Shown here in pieces: positions 16,784-24,917 of a DNA stretch of 64,000 nt. The stretch comes from Flavobacterium hungaricum (lineage in GTDB: Bacteria; Bacteroidota; Bacteroidia; Flavobacteriales; Flavobacteriaceae), in contig NZ_PRDM01000001.1 of NCBI RefSeq assembly GCF_015182285.1, positions 1,178,001-1,242,000 on the forward strand. The letters run 5' to 3'. How positions within the stretch are numbered: the stretch's first letter is position 1; every line of letters begins with the position of its first letter. The notes beneath the pieces were generated by a model. That model saw only the letters and a program-made list of their open reading frames with translations. It was not told the DNA's origin and searched no databases. A program made the position numbers and the translations under genes.

Positions 16784-17050
16784 TTATTTTGATGATGGTA
16801 ATTTAAAATCAAACAACTCACTTGGTGAAACCTCTAATGTTCTAGCAATTTTAAATATAGTACTAACAGTTGGATTTATTTTAACGGTTTCTATCCTTGC
16901 AATTTGTGATAAAGAAATTTCAGAACGATTAGCTAACTCCTGTTGCGACACACCTTTTTCGGAGCGTAGTTCTTTTAGTCGCTTTGCCAACAATTGTAAA
17001 CCTTCTTGATCGAAGATCAATTTTCTAGATTTTGATTCTTTCTTTTCCAC
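16784..17050 (-). CDS. XRE family helix-turn-helix regulator
   Basis: An 88-residue protein consisting of one Cro/C1-type HTH (about 20-80): LAKRLKELRSEKGVSQQELA, then SEISLSQIARIETVKINPTVSTIFKIARTLEVSPSELF. It has a GTG start at 17050 with no ATG nearby. It is divergent from a 66-residue gene; a dyad TATAGCAC-TT-GTGCTATA in between is the likely operator. There is no toxin-like partner domain visible. Confidence 0.88.
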   Translation of the reverse strand: MEKKESKSRKLIFDQEGLQLLAKRLKELRSEKGVSQQELANRSEISLSQIARIETVKINPTVSTIFKIARTLEVSPSELFDFKLPSSK

Positions 17051-17083
17051 TTATCAAAAAAAGCACATAAATAGTAAATTAAC

Positions 17084-17115
17084 TATAGCACTTGTGCTAT
17101 ATTTTTCTATATTTG
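17084..17115. promoter_or_regulatory. Operator dyad and -7 box between XRE gene and small gene
   Basis: Perfect 8-base arms TATAGCAC (17084-17091) and GTGCTATA (17094-17101) are separated by TT. A TATATTTG box, fitting TAnnTTTG, lies at 17108-17115, 57 bases before the small gene. The dyad overlaps where the upstream promoter element would be, so binding should repress. Confidence 0.65.
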
Positions 17116-17172
17116 TAAAAAAAATCTTGTTTGAGATTTTTAATATGATGTATAAAAAAATAGATAGAATTG

Positions 17173-17373
17173 ATGAAAGACGAAACTATAAATTTAGATG
17201 TTATTAGAAAGTTAGCTAAACTCAATTTCGAGACTTTAAAGGCTGAAAAAGATGGTAATTACATGGCAGAAATCAAATTCTACAATTATTACGACATGAT
17301 GTTTACTGCAGTCAATATGCTCAAATTATGTATGCTTGCGCTAGATCACGAAGTAAATGCTGTAATGCTGTAA
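17173..17373 (+). CDS. Small protein of unknown function under XRE-linked promoter
   Basis: A 66-residue protein starting at ATG 17173 (a TTG precedes it by one codon). It is helical, with a polar first half (DETINLDVIRKLAKLNFETLK) and a hydrophobic second half (DMMFTAVNMLKLCMLALDHEV). No family was recognised. Its last codons run into a copy of the 41-bp sequence that also covers the nrdD/nrdG junction, so its true C-terminus may have been replaced. Confidence 0.5.
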   Translation: MKDETINLDVIRKLAKLNFETLKAEKDGNYMAEIKFYNYYDMMFTAVNMLKLCMLALDHEVNAVML

Positions 17374-17401
17374 ACTGCATTACTTGCAGACAGTCTCCTC
17401 G
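17353..17401. repeat. Copy 1 of a 49-bp direct repeat shared with nrdD/nrdG junction
   Basis: These 49 bases match 19083-19131 in the same orientation with one mismatch (17360). The stretch 17361-17401 is identical over 41 bases. It starts inside the last codons of the 66-residue gene. On the minus strand it contains the codons of ETVCK-stop and of VYSIT, as in the nrdD tail and nrdG start. The rest of the 226-base gap up to 17599 shows no gene. Confidence 0.9.
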
Positions 17402-17599
17402 GATGCTAAGGCTTTGTTGCTTTCGCCTCCCTCAAATAAAAATCTGTTTAAAGGTATTATGGATAAGTACAGAAGTAGTCTGAATCATTTTTAATTAAAA
17501 AAAAGCTTAATTTTATTGCGTTAATAAGGTATTGCCCAAGAACCAAAAAGAAGTATTAAAAAGCTACCTTTACTATTATTAATTCATAAAAATCATAAA

Positions 17600-17878
17600 A
17601 TGCAGAAATTGGATCGTTATGTCCCTTTTTTTATATTTTTAGCAAATCTATATTTTCTGCCAGTAAGTATTTCTATACTAATGCATGATGGTGGTCCTCA
17701 TAAGGTTTCGTATTACATTTTACCATTTTCGCTCATAATAAACCTTTTTATACTGCCTGCATTTATTGTAATGTTTAGTAAAAATAATTCTCAGAAAAAA
17801 TATGTACAAATGAACAGAGCTGGTTTCTGGACTATTATAATTCTTGTTTCTTTAGGAGTAATTTCGGTTTATATCTAA
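17600..17878 (+). CDS. Small membrane protein of unknown function
   Basis: A 92-residue protein with three hydrophobic helices (about 9-28, 38-60 and 74-91) and short basic loops. The first residues MQKLDRYVPFFIFLANLYFL form an uncleaved anchor. No family was recognised. It stands alone between an XRE-linked gene and the convergent CopD-like gene. Confidence 0.6.
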   Translation: MQKLDRYVPFFIFLANLYFLPVSISILMHDGGPHKVSYYILPFSLIINLFILPAFIVMFSKNNSQKKYVQMNRAGFWTIIILVSLGVISVYI

Positions 17879-17968
17879 AAAAGCGTTTTTAAATAGATAA
17901 CTGCAAAAAAAACAGGCGCTGCCGCCAGATTTAGATGGAGGCAGCGGCTGTTTATTTCACGTAAACAA

Positions 17969-18415
17969 TCAAATTCCGCCATATCGCAGCGTTGATCCCA
18001 AAACAAGCATGGCTACACCAATTGTTGTTACAGAAATAATCACAAAAGCCATGTTCTTAATGTTGTTTGGATTTAGTTTTGGGATAAAATACAATTGAGC
18101 GCAAAGGGCGAAAATAAAAGTTAGAAACAGTAAAAGCAGTTTTATTGAAATCACTTTTTCAAAACCTCCAGAAAAACTAAACCATGTTTGGTACGAAACC
18201 CCAAAATCATACGCCATCCAGATTCCGGAACAGATTAAAACGAAGAGAGACGACATTCCTAATTTTTCAAATTTCCTTTCAAAATGGAGAATAATCTGCG
18301 GGTCTTTTTTCTTTAAAGCTTCTGGCAGATAACAAATACTAAGAAGCAAATGACCGCCCACCCAAATGGTTGCTGCGATCAGATGAAAAATAAGTATAAG
18401 ATGGTGTAGTGTCAT
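17969..18415 (-). CDS. CopD-like four-helix membrane protein
   Basis: A 148-residue inner-membrane protein with four helices. It starts LHHLILIFHLIAATIWVGGHLLL; the H-x-x-x-A/W-x-G pattern and the His residues resemble CopD/DUF2269-type b-like proteins, which may bind copper or heme. The ATG at 18415 was chosen over a TTG three codons upstream. It lies 24 bases after nrdG on the same strand and may be the last gene of the nad-ric-nrd block. Confidence 0.65.
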   Translation of the reverse strand: MTLHHLILIFHLIAATIWVGGHLLLSICYLPEALKKKDPQIILHFERKFEKLGMSSLFVLICSGIWMAYDFGVSYQTWFSFSGGFEKVISIKLLLLFLTFIFALCAQLYFIPKLNPNNIKNMAFVIISVTTIGVAMLVLGSTLRYGGI

Positions 18416-18439
18416 AATTACCAATTGAAAATCAGTGTT

Positions 18440-19168
18440 TTAATCTCTAAAAATAACTTTTATTTTTGAAGTCGAATAGTTTTTAATTCTAATTTCTTTA
18501 TGCGAACTTTCTAATTGACAAAGTGTTGGGACATTATTCACGAAAAATTGGACATAATATTTCCCTTCATAATTTTGCGATTCCAGAAATTCGATCATTT
18601 TAACAAATTGAGTTTCACTAATAAGTGAAGAGTGAAATGTAGTTCTAATTTCAAAGTCAATTTTAGAATGCATTAAAACCGAAAGACTCTGTTCGAATTT
18701 GGAAAAAAAACGAGATTGTGTAATTTGACTAAAAGTTTCAGGAAGGCTTTTAAAATCCAAGGCAATATAATCTACCAATCGATCAAAAATGAGGTCTTTT
18801 ACTACCAGCGGATTGGAACCATTGGTATCAATTTTGACCAAAAAACCCATGCTTTTGATTTTCTTGATAAACGGAATTATATTTTTATGAATCGTACATT
18901 CGCCGCCACTCAATACCACGGCATCCAGAAGACCAATTCTGGATTCCAGAAACGAAATAGCAGTTTTAAAATCTATTGTTCCTTTTCCTAATACTATATC
19001 CGGATTGTAACAATACAAACACCTCATATTACAGCCTGCAAACCAAATGATGCAGGCTGTTTTCTTCGGGTAATCTAATAATGTAAATGGTGTAATGCTG
19101 TAAACTGCATTACTTGCAGACAGTCTCCTCGAAATGGGTACGCTGCTGGTGTTCTCCTTTTTTTCCAA
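18440..19168 (-). CDS. nrdG: Anaerobic ribonucleotide reductase activating protein NrdG, unusual start
   Basis: A radical-SAM activase that forms the glycyl radical on NrdD. SITPFTLLDYPKKTACIIWF is followed by the cluster motif CNMRCLYCYNP (Cys-x3-Cys-x2-Cys) and VVLSGGECT. The frame has no ATG before the conserved domain; the first usable codon is TTG at 19168, which adds about 22 residues of non-family sequence. An ATG at 19110 overlaps the stop of the upstream 55-codon frame (TAATG) but is out of frame with NrdG. The region 19083-19131 is repeated elsewhere. The identity of the enzyme is clear; its translation start, and so its expression, is uncertain. Confidence 0.88.
   Translation of the reverse strand: MEKKENTSSVPISRRLSASNAVYSITPFTLLDYPKKTACIIWFAGCNMRCLYCYNPDIVLGKGTIDFKTAISFLESRIGLLDAVVLSGGECTIHKNIIPFIKKIKSMGFLVKIDTNGSNPLVVKDLIFDRLVDYIALDFKSLPETFSQITQSRFFSKFEQSLSVLMHSKIDFEIRTTFHSSLISETQFVKMIEFLESQNYEGKYYVQFFVNNVPTLCQLESSHKEIRIKNYSTSKIKVIFRD
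19083..19131. repeat. Copy 2 of the 49-bp direct repeat, over the nrdD/nrdG junction
   Basis: Same orientation as 17353-17401, one mismatch at 19090, identical over 19091-19131. It covers the end of the glycyl-radical frame and the 5' part of the nrdG frame. Confidence 0.9.
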
Positions 19169-19277
19169 TATTAAAACTTTCTACGGGTCTGTGATACCCC
19201 ATTACACGTGTATAAACCAAACATTTACTTCTTTTGGCTTGATTTTCTTCTAAAATTTTATGCGTTTCTGTTTTCAT
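19110..19277 (-). CDS. Separate frame encoding the NrdD glycyl-radical segment
   Basis: A 55-codon ATG frame, +1 relative to nrdD and overlapping its last 20 bases. KCLVYTRVMGYHRPV contains the RVxGY motif in which the Gly carries the radical in class III ribonucleotide reductases, and the FNIGKKGEHQQRTHFEE tail also fits the normal C-terminus of this family. A TAG lies two codons ahead of the ATG, so a fusion with nrdD needs a +1 shift within 19258-19283. Three readings are open: a frameshift mutation or sequence error, programmed frameshifting, or a reductase made of two translationally coupled chains. It is under 60 codons and easily missed. Confidence 0.75.
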   Translation of the reverse strand: MKTETHKILEENQAKRSKCLVYTRVMGYHRPVESFNIGKKGEHQQRTHFEETVCK

Positions 19278-21381
19278 AAACTAAACTTTTGGGGTTATTT
19301 TCTTTGAGTATAATTTCGTCGCATTTCGGGCAGTATTCATGTTCTCCGTTAAGATAACCGTGAATAGGGCAGATGCTGAATATGGGCGTTACGGTAATAT
19401 AAGGCAGTTTAAAATTGGTTAGAACAGTTTTGACAAAGTTCTTACACGCTTCTGGACTGCTTATTTTTTCTCTCATATAAAGGTGTAAAACTGTACCGCC
19501 GGTATATTTGCATTGCAATTCGTCTTGAACCAATAAAGCCTCAAACGGATCTTCGGTATAATCTACAGGAATTTGCGAACTGTTGGTATAATAAATATTA
19601 TCATCCAGACCTGCTTGTATAATGTTAGGAAAACGCTTTTTATCTTCTTTCGCAAAACGATAGGTGGTACCTTCTGCAGGAGTGGCTTCAAGATTGTATA
19701 AGTTTCCTGTTTCTTCTTGAAATTCCTGCATTCTTAATCGAATATGATCCAGAATTTCGGTTGCAAAATGAATTCCGGATTTACTCGTTATGTTTTGATG
19801 GTCATCCGAGAAATTAAGCACCATTTCGTTCATGCCATTTACGCCGATTGTAGAAAAGTGATTTCTAAAATGACTTAAATAACGCTTCGTATACGGGTAC
19901 AAGCCTCGGTCATAGAGCTGCTGTATAAAAGCTCTTTTTTTCTCCAAAGTCGATTTTGCGATTTGAAGCAATTCGTCCAGATGAGCATAAAAATTAATAA
20001 TATTTCCTTTGTGTAGATAGCCCAAACGAGCCATATTTATTGTGACCACACCAATACTTCCGGTCATTTCGGCACTTCCAAAAAGGCCATTTCCTCGTTT
20101 TAATAATTCTCTTAAGTCTAGCTGTAAACGGCAGCACATACTTCTTACTGCATTTGGCTTATAAGCATTTGGATTTTCGACTCTATTTCCTTTTTCATTC
20201 AAAACATACTGACTTCCAATAAAATTCTGAAAATAAGAAGACCCTATTTTAGCCGTGTTTTCAAACAACAAATCGACGTTTTCTCCCTCCCAGTCAAAAT
20301 CTTCTGTAATGTTTACAGTTGGAATCGGGAATGTAAACGGCTGTCCATTTGCATCACCCTCTGTCATGATGGTATAATATGCCTTATTGATCATGTTCAT
20401 TTCCTTTTGAAAATGAACATATTTCAGATCAACCAATTTTTCTACACCCCGGTTTTGAGCTTCCTGAATCAGATTTTGATCTTCTATTCCAAAAAATAAA
20501 TGACTGTTATTTCGAGTCGGAATCTGGTCTTTTAGATCCTCAGGGACATTCCAGTCCAGAGTTATATTGGTAAACGGCGATTGTCCCCATCGTGCAGGAA
20601 CATTCAAATTATAAACAAAACTTCTTATAGTTTTGACAATATCATCATAAGAAAGCTGGTCTTTAAAGACATAGGGAGCCAGATACGTATCAAATGAGCT
20701 GAAAGCCTGCGCACCTGCCCATTCGCTCTGCAGGATTCCCAGAAAATTGGCCATTTGCCCTAAAGCTTCTCTAAAATGAGAAGGAGGTCTGCTCTCGACT
20801 CTGCCTCGAACGCCGTTGAAGCCTTCGTTTAGTAGCACACGAAGACTCCAGCCGGCGCAGTATCCGGTAAGACAGTCGAGATCGTGAATGTGTATGTCGC
20901 CATTCCGGTGTGCAGAACCTTCTTCTTTACTATAAATTTTATCCAGCCAGTAATTGGCAATAATTTTTCCAGCTGTATTACAGACTAAACCAGCATTGGA
21001 GTACGAAATATTGGCATTGGCATTAATACGCCAATCCGATTCGTTGATATATTCTTCAACCGTCTGGGTACTGTCTATATAAGTTGTATCATCATTGAGA
21101 CCATTAATATGTTCCCGCTGTAATTTTCGGGTATGACGGTAAATAATAAACGAACGCATCACTTGAAAATAGCCTTTTTCAAACAAAACCCTTTCGATAA
21201 TATCTTGAATTTCTTCAACCGGCCACGAAAATTTTACTTCAAGTGCCGTTAAGACAATTTTGAAGATTCGATTGTCTATTTCCTGGTTGACACTTTCAAA
21301 AGCTTTTTCAATGGCATCTTGAATTTTATAATTTTCAAAAGGCTTATAATCGCCGTTGCGTTTGATTACATATTTTTCCAT
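19258..21381 (-). CDS. nrdD: Anaerobic (class III) ribonucleoside-triphosphate reductase, lacking its radical C-terminus
   Basis: A 707-residue protein that reduces ribonucleotides to deoxyribonucleotides without oxygen. Residues 3-95 form an ATP-cone (VIKRNGDYKPFENYKIQDAI). The barrel includes HIHDLDCLTGYCAGWSL and the conserved SPFTNITLDW. The C-terminal zinc site SICPIHGYLNGEHEYCPKC is present, but the frame stops about 20 residues later, before the glycyl-radical loop that the family needs. That loop lies in the overlapping frame at 19110-19277. It is in a same-strand block with ric, nadB and nadA. As a single chain it would be inactive. Confidence 0.92.
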   Translation of the reverse strand: MEKYVIKRNGDYKPFENYKIQDAIEKAFESVNQEIDNRIFKIVLTALEVKFSWPVEEIQDIIERVLFEKGYFQVMRSFIIYRHTRKLQREHINGLNDDTTYIDSTQTVEEYINESDWRINANANISYSNAGLVCNTAGKIIANYWLDKIYSKEEGSAHRNGDIHIHDLDCLTGYCAGWSLRVLLNEGFNGVRGRVESRPPSHFREALGQMANFLGILQSEWAGAQAFSSFDTYLAPYVFKDQLSYDDIVKTIRSFVYNLNVPARWGQSPFTNITLDWNVPEDLKDQIPTRNNSHLFFGIEDQNLIQEAQNRGVEKLVDLKYVHFQKEMNMINKAYYTIMTEGDANGQPFTFPIPTVNITEDFDWEGENVDLLFENTAKIGSSYFQNFIGSQYVLNEKGNRVENPNAYKPNAVRSMCCRLQLDLRELLKRGNGLFGSAEMTGSIGVVTINMARLGYLHKGNIINFYAHLDELLQIAKSTLEKKRAFIQQLYDRGLYPYTKRYLSHFRNHFSTIGVNGMNEMVLNFSDDHQNITSKSGIHFATEILDHIRLRMQEFQEETGNLYNLEATPAEGTTYRFAKEDKKRFPNIIQAGLDDNIYYTNSSQIPVDYTEDPFEALLVQDELQCKYTGGTVLHLYMREKISSPEACKNFVKTVLTNFKLPYITVTPIFSICPIHGYLNGEHEYCPKCDEIILKENNPKSLVYENRNA

Positions 21382-21391
21382 ATAGAGATAT

Positions 21392-22123
21392 TTAGGATGC
21401 CTTTTCGAAAGATTTTTCTATTTCAAGTACTTTTGGAAACAGAATATTATTTTCTAAATGCATGTGTTTTCGTAAATCTTTTTCGAATTCCTGAAGCAGT
21501 ACAAAAGCAGCTTTGTAAGTGGCGCAGGATTCGTTGGGAGGCGTATAATTGTTGGTTAAAGCTGCAATTCTTCTAAAACGTCCTCCTTCTGTTTCATGTT
21601 CTTGTTTTAAGATCGCAATCGGATTTTCAATGGATACGAATGGGGGAGTTTGTAAATAAGTTCCCTCTTTTTGCGATTTTATCATCTGCTGAATGAACGG
21701 AAAAACGACTAGTTCTTCTTTTTTCATATGAGCCGTTAAATCTAATACAGCTTTTGAAAAAATGGTATGTATTTCGTGAAGTTCAGGATGCACAGAACCA
21801 TAAATACTGCATAGTTTATTTAAATACTGAATAATAACAGGCGCTTTTTCTGCAACATAACGATGATGTGTTTTGGTAATATAATCTGCAATAGCTTCAG
21901 ACGGCCAAGTTTTGTAATCAAAAGACTGGTTGACAGAACTTTTTTTTGAGGCTTCAATGTGTTCTATCAGAATATTTTCTGCTATATCGCGGTTCCTGCA
22001 GACTTCTCCAATAGTTCGATATCCTTTGCAGCAAAAATCAATATGATATTTAGTGAAAATAGCAGCTGTTCGATAATCATCTGCGACGATTTCTCCGATG
22101 GTGGTTTTACTTGTAATTTTCAT
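21392..22123 (-). CDS. ric: Iron-sulfur cluster repair di-iron protein RIC (ScdA/YtfE family)
   Basis: A 243-residue cytoplasmic protein that repairs Fe-S clusters after nitrosative or oxidative damage. The N-terminal ScdA domain has TTIGEIVADDYRTAAIFTKY and the FCCKG Cys pair at residues 31-32. The hemerythrin-like region supplies His/Glu ligands: THHRYVAEKAP, HPELHEIHTIF, LTAHMKKEELVVFPFI, LKQEHETEGG and LRKHMHLENNILFPK. It ends 10 bases before nrdD and follows nadB, fitting a module for low oxygen or NO in which NadA (an Fe-S enzyme) is a likely client. Confidence 0.93.
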   Translation of the reverse strand: MKITSKTTIGEIVADDYRTAAIFTKYHIDFCCKGYRTIGEVCRNRDIAENILIEHIEASKKSSVNQSFDYKTWPSEAIADYITKTHHRYVAEKAPVIIQYLNKLCSIYGSVHPELHEIHTIFSKAVLDLTAHMKKEELVVFPFIQQMIKSQKEGTYLQTPPFVSIENPIAILKQEHETEGGRFRRIAALTNNYTPPNESCATYKAAFVLLQEFEKDLRKHMHLENNILFPKVLEIEKSFEKAS

Positions 22124-22142
22124 AATAGTTATATTTAATCAG

Positions 22143-23666
22143 TTAATTTTTGATTGGATCGCTTAGGGTATTTTGCTTTTTACATTGTTCGATAATGAGT
22201 AAAGCAGTCGCGGTCATATTTGAAAATTCTATAAACGGAATTGTAATTTCATGCGATTTAATTAAAGAAACCGCTTCTTCATGCAGTATTTCGATTTTTG
22301 CTTTGGTTAAAGCTGCATTACAATTTCCGCTCGTATAAAAAGCAGTGACCAAAATTTGAAGTTCTTTTTTCAGAATATCAAAGACATGATAATCATTAGA
22401 TTGTTCTGCTTTTGGAAACTTTGGTATTACTATTTTTGATGAATAGGTAAAAGCTGCAATCGTTTTATCGATATCCTCCGAAGCCTGATGTGCAAACACC
22501 AAAGCTTCGAGAAGCGAGTTAGAAGCAAGACGGTTTTTTCCATGAAGTCCTGTTCTGGCACATTCTCCAATTGCATATAGATTTTTGACTCCAGTTCTTC
22601 CGTTTTGGTTTACTTTGATTCCACCGCATTGGTAGTGCGCAGCAGGAACAATCGGAATTAAATCTTTTTTCAAATTGATTCCATTTTCATTACAATGGCT
22701 CGTAATCATCGGAAAATGATAAGAAAAAGCGTCCTGATCCAGATGTCTGCAGTCTAAATACATATAATCTTGTGCGCTGTACTGTAATTCTTTAAAAATG
22801 GCTTGCGAGATAATGTCTCGTGTTGCCAGTTCGCCTCTTGCATCGTATTTAAAGAGAAATCTTTTTTGGTCTTCATTTACTATGTAAGCGCCAAAACCTC
22901 TCACGGCTTCAGAAATTAAAAAAAGTGGATTTTGACTTTTGGAATACAATGCAGTCGGATGAAACTGAATATACTCCATATCTTCTATTTGAGCTCCAGC
23001 GCGGGCTGCCATCGCAACACCATCACCGGTAGCAATTTTTGGATTGGTTGTATTTTCAAAAAGCTGACCGCATCCTCCTGTACACAAAACGATGGTTCTG
23101 GCTCGAATATATTTGATTCTATTGTGCTTTTTATCATAAAAGAAAGCACCGCTGCAAGTTGTTTTATCTTTTTTAGTGTCAGTATTCAAATCAATAACCT
23201 GATGATTTTCCCAAAGCTCAACATTAGGCAGCTGCTTGATGATTTTAAGTAATTTTTGCTCAATTTCAAGCCCCGAATTGTCTTTATGATGCAGAATTCT
23301 GTTTTGAGAATGTCCTCCTTCAAGACCCAGATCCCATTTTCCCTCTTCGTTTTTGTCAAAAGAAGTTCCTATTTCTAAAAGTTCTTTTAACCTTTCCGGC
23401 GCTTGGTGTACCACCATTTTCACAATCTCTTCATCACAATGACCGCCTCCAGCTTCTAATGTATCTTTAATGTGCTGCTCAAAACTATCAGCACTTAAAT
23501 CGGTAACTACTGCAATACCACCTTGAGCAAGTCTAGTGTTGGTGTTTTTTGCCGTTTCCTTAGCCATGATAACAAGTGATAAATCGGGACGTTTTTTGGC
23601 AGTTTTCATTGCAAAAAATAATCCCGAAATACCAGAGCCAACAATTAATATATCTGTTTTGAGCAT
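22143..23666 (-). CDS. nadB: L-aspartate oxidase NadB
   Basis: A 507-residue flavoenzyme that oxidises L-aspartate to iminoaspartate, the first step of de novo NAD synthesis. The FAD site is ILIVGSGISGLFFAMKTA, and NTRLAQGGIAVV, LVISEAVRGFGA-type, DARGELATRDIISQAI and AAHYQCGGIKVNQNGRT are all expected. It lies 29 bases downstream of nadA and is co-transcribed. It can use fumarate in place of oxygen, which fits its place in a low-oxygen block. Confidence 0.95.
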   Translation of the reverse strand: MLKTDILIVGSGISGLFFAMKTAKKRPDLSLVIMAKETAKNTNTRLAQGGIAVVTDLSADSFEQHIKDTLEAGGGHCDEEIVKMVVHQAPERLKELLEIGTSFDKNEEGKWDLGLEGGHSQNRILHHKDNSGLEIEQKLLKIIKQLPNVELWENHQVIDLNTDTKKDKTTCSGAFFYDKKHNRIKYIRARTIVLCTGGCGQLFENTTNPKIATGDGVAMAARAGAQIEDMEYIQFHPTALYSKSQNPLFLISEAVRGFGAYIVNEDQKRFLFKYDARGELATRDIISQAIFKELQYSAQDYMYLDCRHLDQDAFSYHFPMITSHCNENGINLKKDLIPIVPAAHYQCGGIKVNQNGRTGVKNLYAIGECARTGLHGKNRLASNSLLEALVFAHQASEDIDKTIAAFTYSSKIVIPKFPKAEQSNDYHVFDILKKELQILVTAFYTSGNCNAALTKAKIEILHEEAVSLIKSHEITIPFIEFSNMTATALLIIEQCKKQNTLSDPIKN

Positions 23667-23695
23667 GTTATTTAGATTTAGATTAGGGTAATTTT

Positions 23696-24628
23696 TTAAG
23701 ATAACTCGAGCATTCTTTCAATCGGTTTTAAAGCTTCTTTTCTAAGGGTTTCAGGAAGCACCATTTCTGGCGTTTCGTTTTTCAGGCACAGATACAATTT
23801 TTCTAATGTATTCACTTTCATAAAAGAACATTCGCTGCAGGCACAGGTATTGTCTTCTTTTGACGGAGCAGGAATAAGTGTTTTCTCTGGAACAGCTTTA
23901 GAAAGTTCGTGAAGAATTCCTGCTTCTGTTGCCACAATAAAAACAGCAGCGGGATCTGTTTTGACGAAATTCGTAATGCCAGAAGTTGATCCGATATAAT
24001 GCGCCGTTTTTAGAATGTGACTTTCAGATTCTGGATGTGCAGCGATCTTTGCTGTTGGATTCTTTTTATAAATTTCAATTAATTTATCCAGCGAAAATGC
24101 TTCGTGAACCACACAGGAACCTTTCCATAAAACCATTTCGCGTTTGGTTTCTTTTTCAAGATATTTTCCTAAATTTTGATCTGGTGCAAAGATGATTTTC
24201 TTATCCTCAGGAATAGAATTGATGATTTTTTTAGCATTTGCCGAAGTGCAGACCAAATCGCTCATGGTTTTTATTTCGGCAGCACAATTGATGTAAGTCA
24301 CTACAACATGATCTGGATGCTGTTGTTTGAACATTTTGAAATCTTCTGGATCACAGCCGTCGGCAAGAGAACAGCCGGCCTCCCAATCGGGAAAAAGTAC
24401 TTTTTTGTCTGGGTTTAAAATTTTGGCCGTTTCTGCCATAAAAAGAACGCCCGCAAAAACAATAATATCGGCATCGGTATTTTGTGCTTTTTTAGCCAAT
24501 TCCAGACTGTCGCCAATAAAATCTGCTATTTCCTGAATGTCTTCATTTTGGTAATAATGAGCGAGGATTACAGCATTTTTTTCGTGTTTTAAGCGAAGAA
24601 TTTCTTGTACTAAAAATGTCTTATTCAT
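23696..24628 (-). CDS. nadA: Quinolinate synthase NadA
   Basis: A 310-residue 4Fe-4S enzyme that joins iminoaspartate and dihydroxyacetone phosphate to quinolinate. It has NAVILAHYYQNEDIQEIADFIGDSL at the start and the three cluster Cys in GCSLADGC, MSDLVCTSANA and CACSECSFM. The ATG at 24628 was chosen over the TTG at 24652, since the family begins there. It heads the nadA-nadB-ric-nrdD-nrdG block. A Crp/Fnr-like dyad sits about 113 bases upstream. Confidence 0.95.
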   Translation of the reverse strand: MNKTFLVQEILRLKHEKNAVILAHYYQNEDIQEIADFIGDSLELAKKAQNTDADIIVFAGVLFMAETAKILNPDKKVLFPDWEAGCSLADGCDPEDFKMFKQQHPDHVVVTYINCAAEIKTMSDLVCTSANAKKIINSIPEDKKIIFAPDQNLGKYLEKETKREMVLWKGSCVVHEAFSLDKLIEIYKKNPTAKIAAHPESESHILKTAHYIGSTSGITNFVKTDPAAVFIVATEAGILHELSKAVPEKTLIPAPSKEDNTCACSECSFMKVNTLEKLYLCLKNETPEMVLPETLRKEALKPIERMLELS

Positions 24629-24740
24629 TTCTTTGATTTTATTTTCTTCCAAAATTTTAGAAGAACCAGCCGTTATTTTTTATTCAGATTTGTTTTTCGA
24701 CAGATCATTTTAACAGCGTAAAAATAGGCGCATCAATTTT

Positions 24741-24757
24741 TTGAAATCATGATCCAA
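24741..24757. promoter_or_regulatory. Fnr/Crp-like dyad upstream of nadA
   Basis: TTGAAATCATGATCCAA has outer TTG/CAA and an inner TCATGA core, symmetric at 13 of 17 positions, resembling Fnr-type sites (TTGATnnnnATCAA). It lies in the 310-base divergent gap between nadA and the heme oxygenase gene. It could control either or both. Confidence 0.45.
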
Positions 24758-24881
24758 ATCATACTTTTTGATTTTTATTTGACTATATTCGAAATGTTTT
24801 TGCACTATTTTCAAAAGAGTTTTCGGATATTTTTGTATCAATAAACCATTGATAAATTGTTAATTCGCTATATTTTTTTTA

Positions 24882-24917
24882 TAAATTTGCTAATAACGAG
24901 AATGCTGAGAATTCTCA
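24882..24917 (+). promoter_or_regulatory. Putative promoter and palindrome before heme oxygenase gene
   Basis: TAAATTTG (24882-24889) fits the -7 box TAnnTTTG. A perfect 12-base palindrome TGAGAATTCTCA (24906-24917) follows in what would be the 5' untranslated region, 21 bases before the ATG. The only TTG upstream is 22 bases away, longer than usual. Confidence 0.45.

Noticed and set aside
17353..19131. The 49-bp direct repeats as attachment sites of an integrated element
   Set aside because: The 1.7 kb between them holds a small membrane gene, a CopD-like gene and nrdG, with no integrase or recombinase, and copy 2 lies inside conserved coding sequence.
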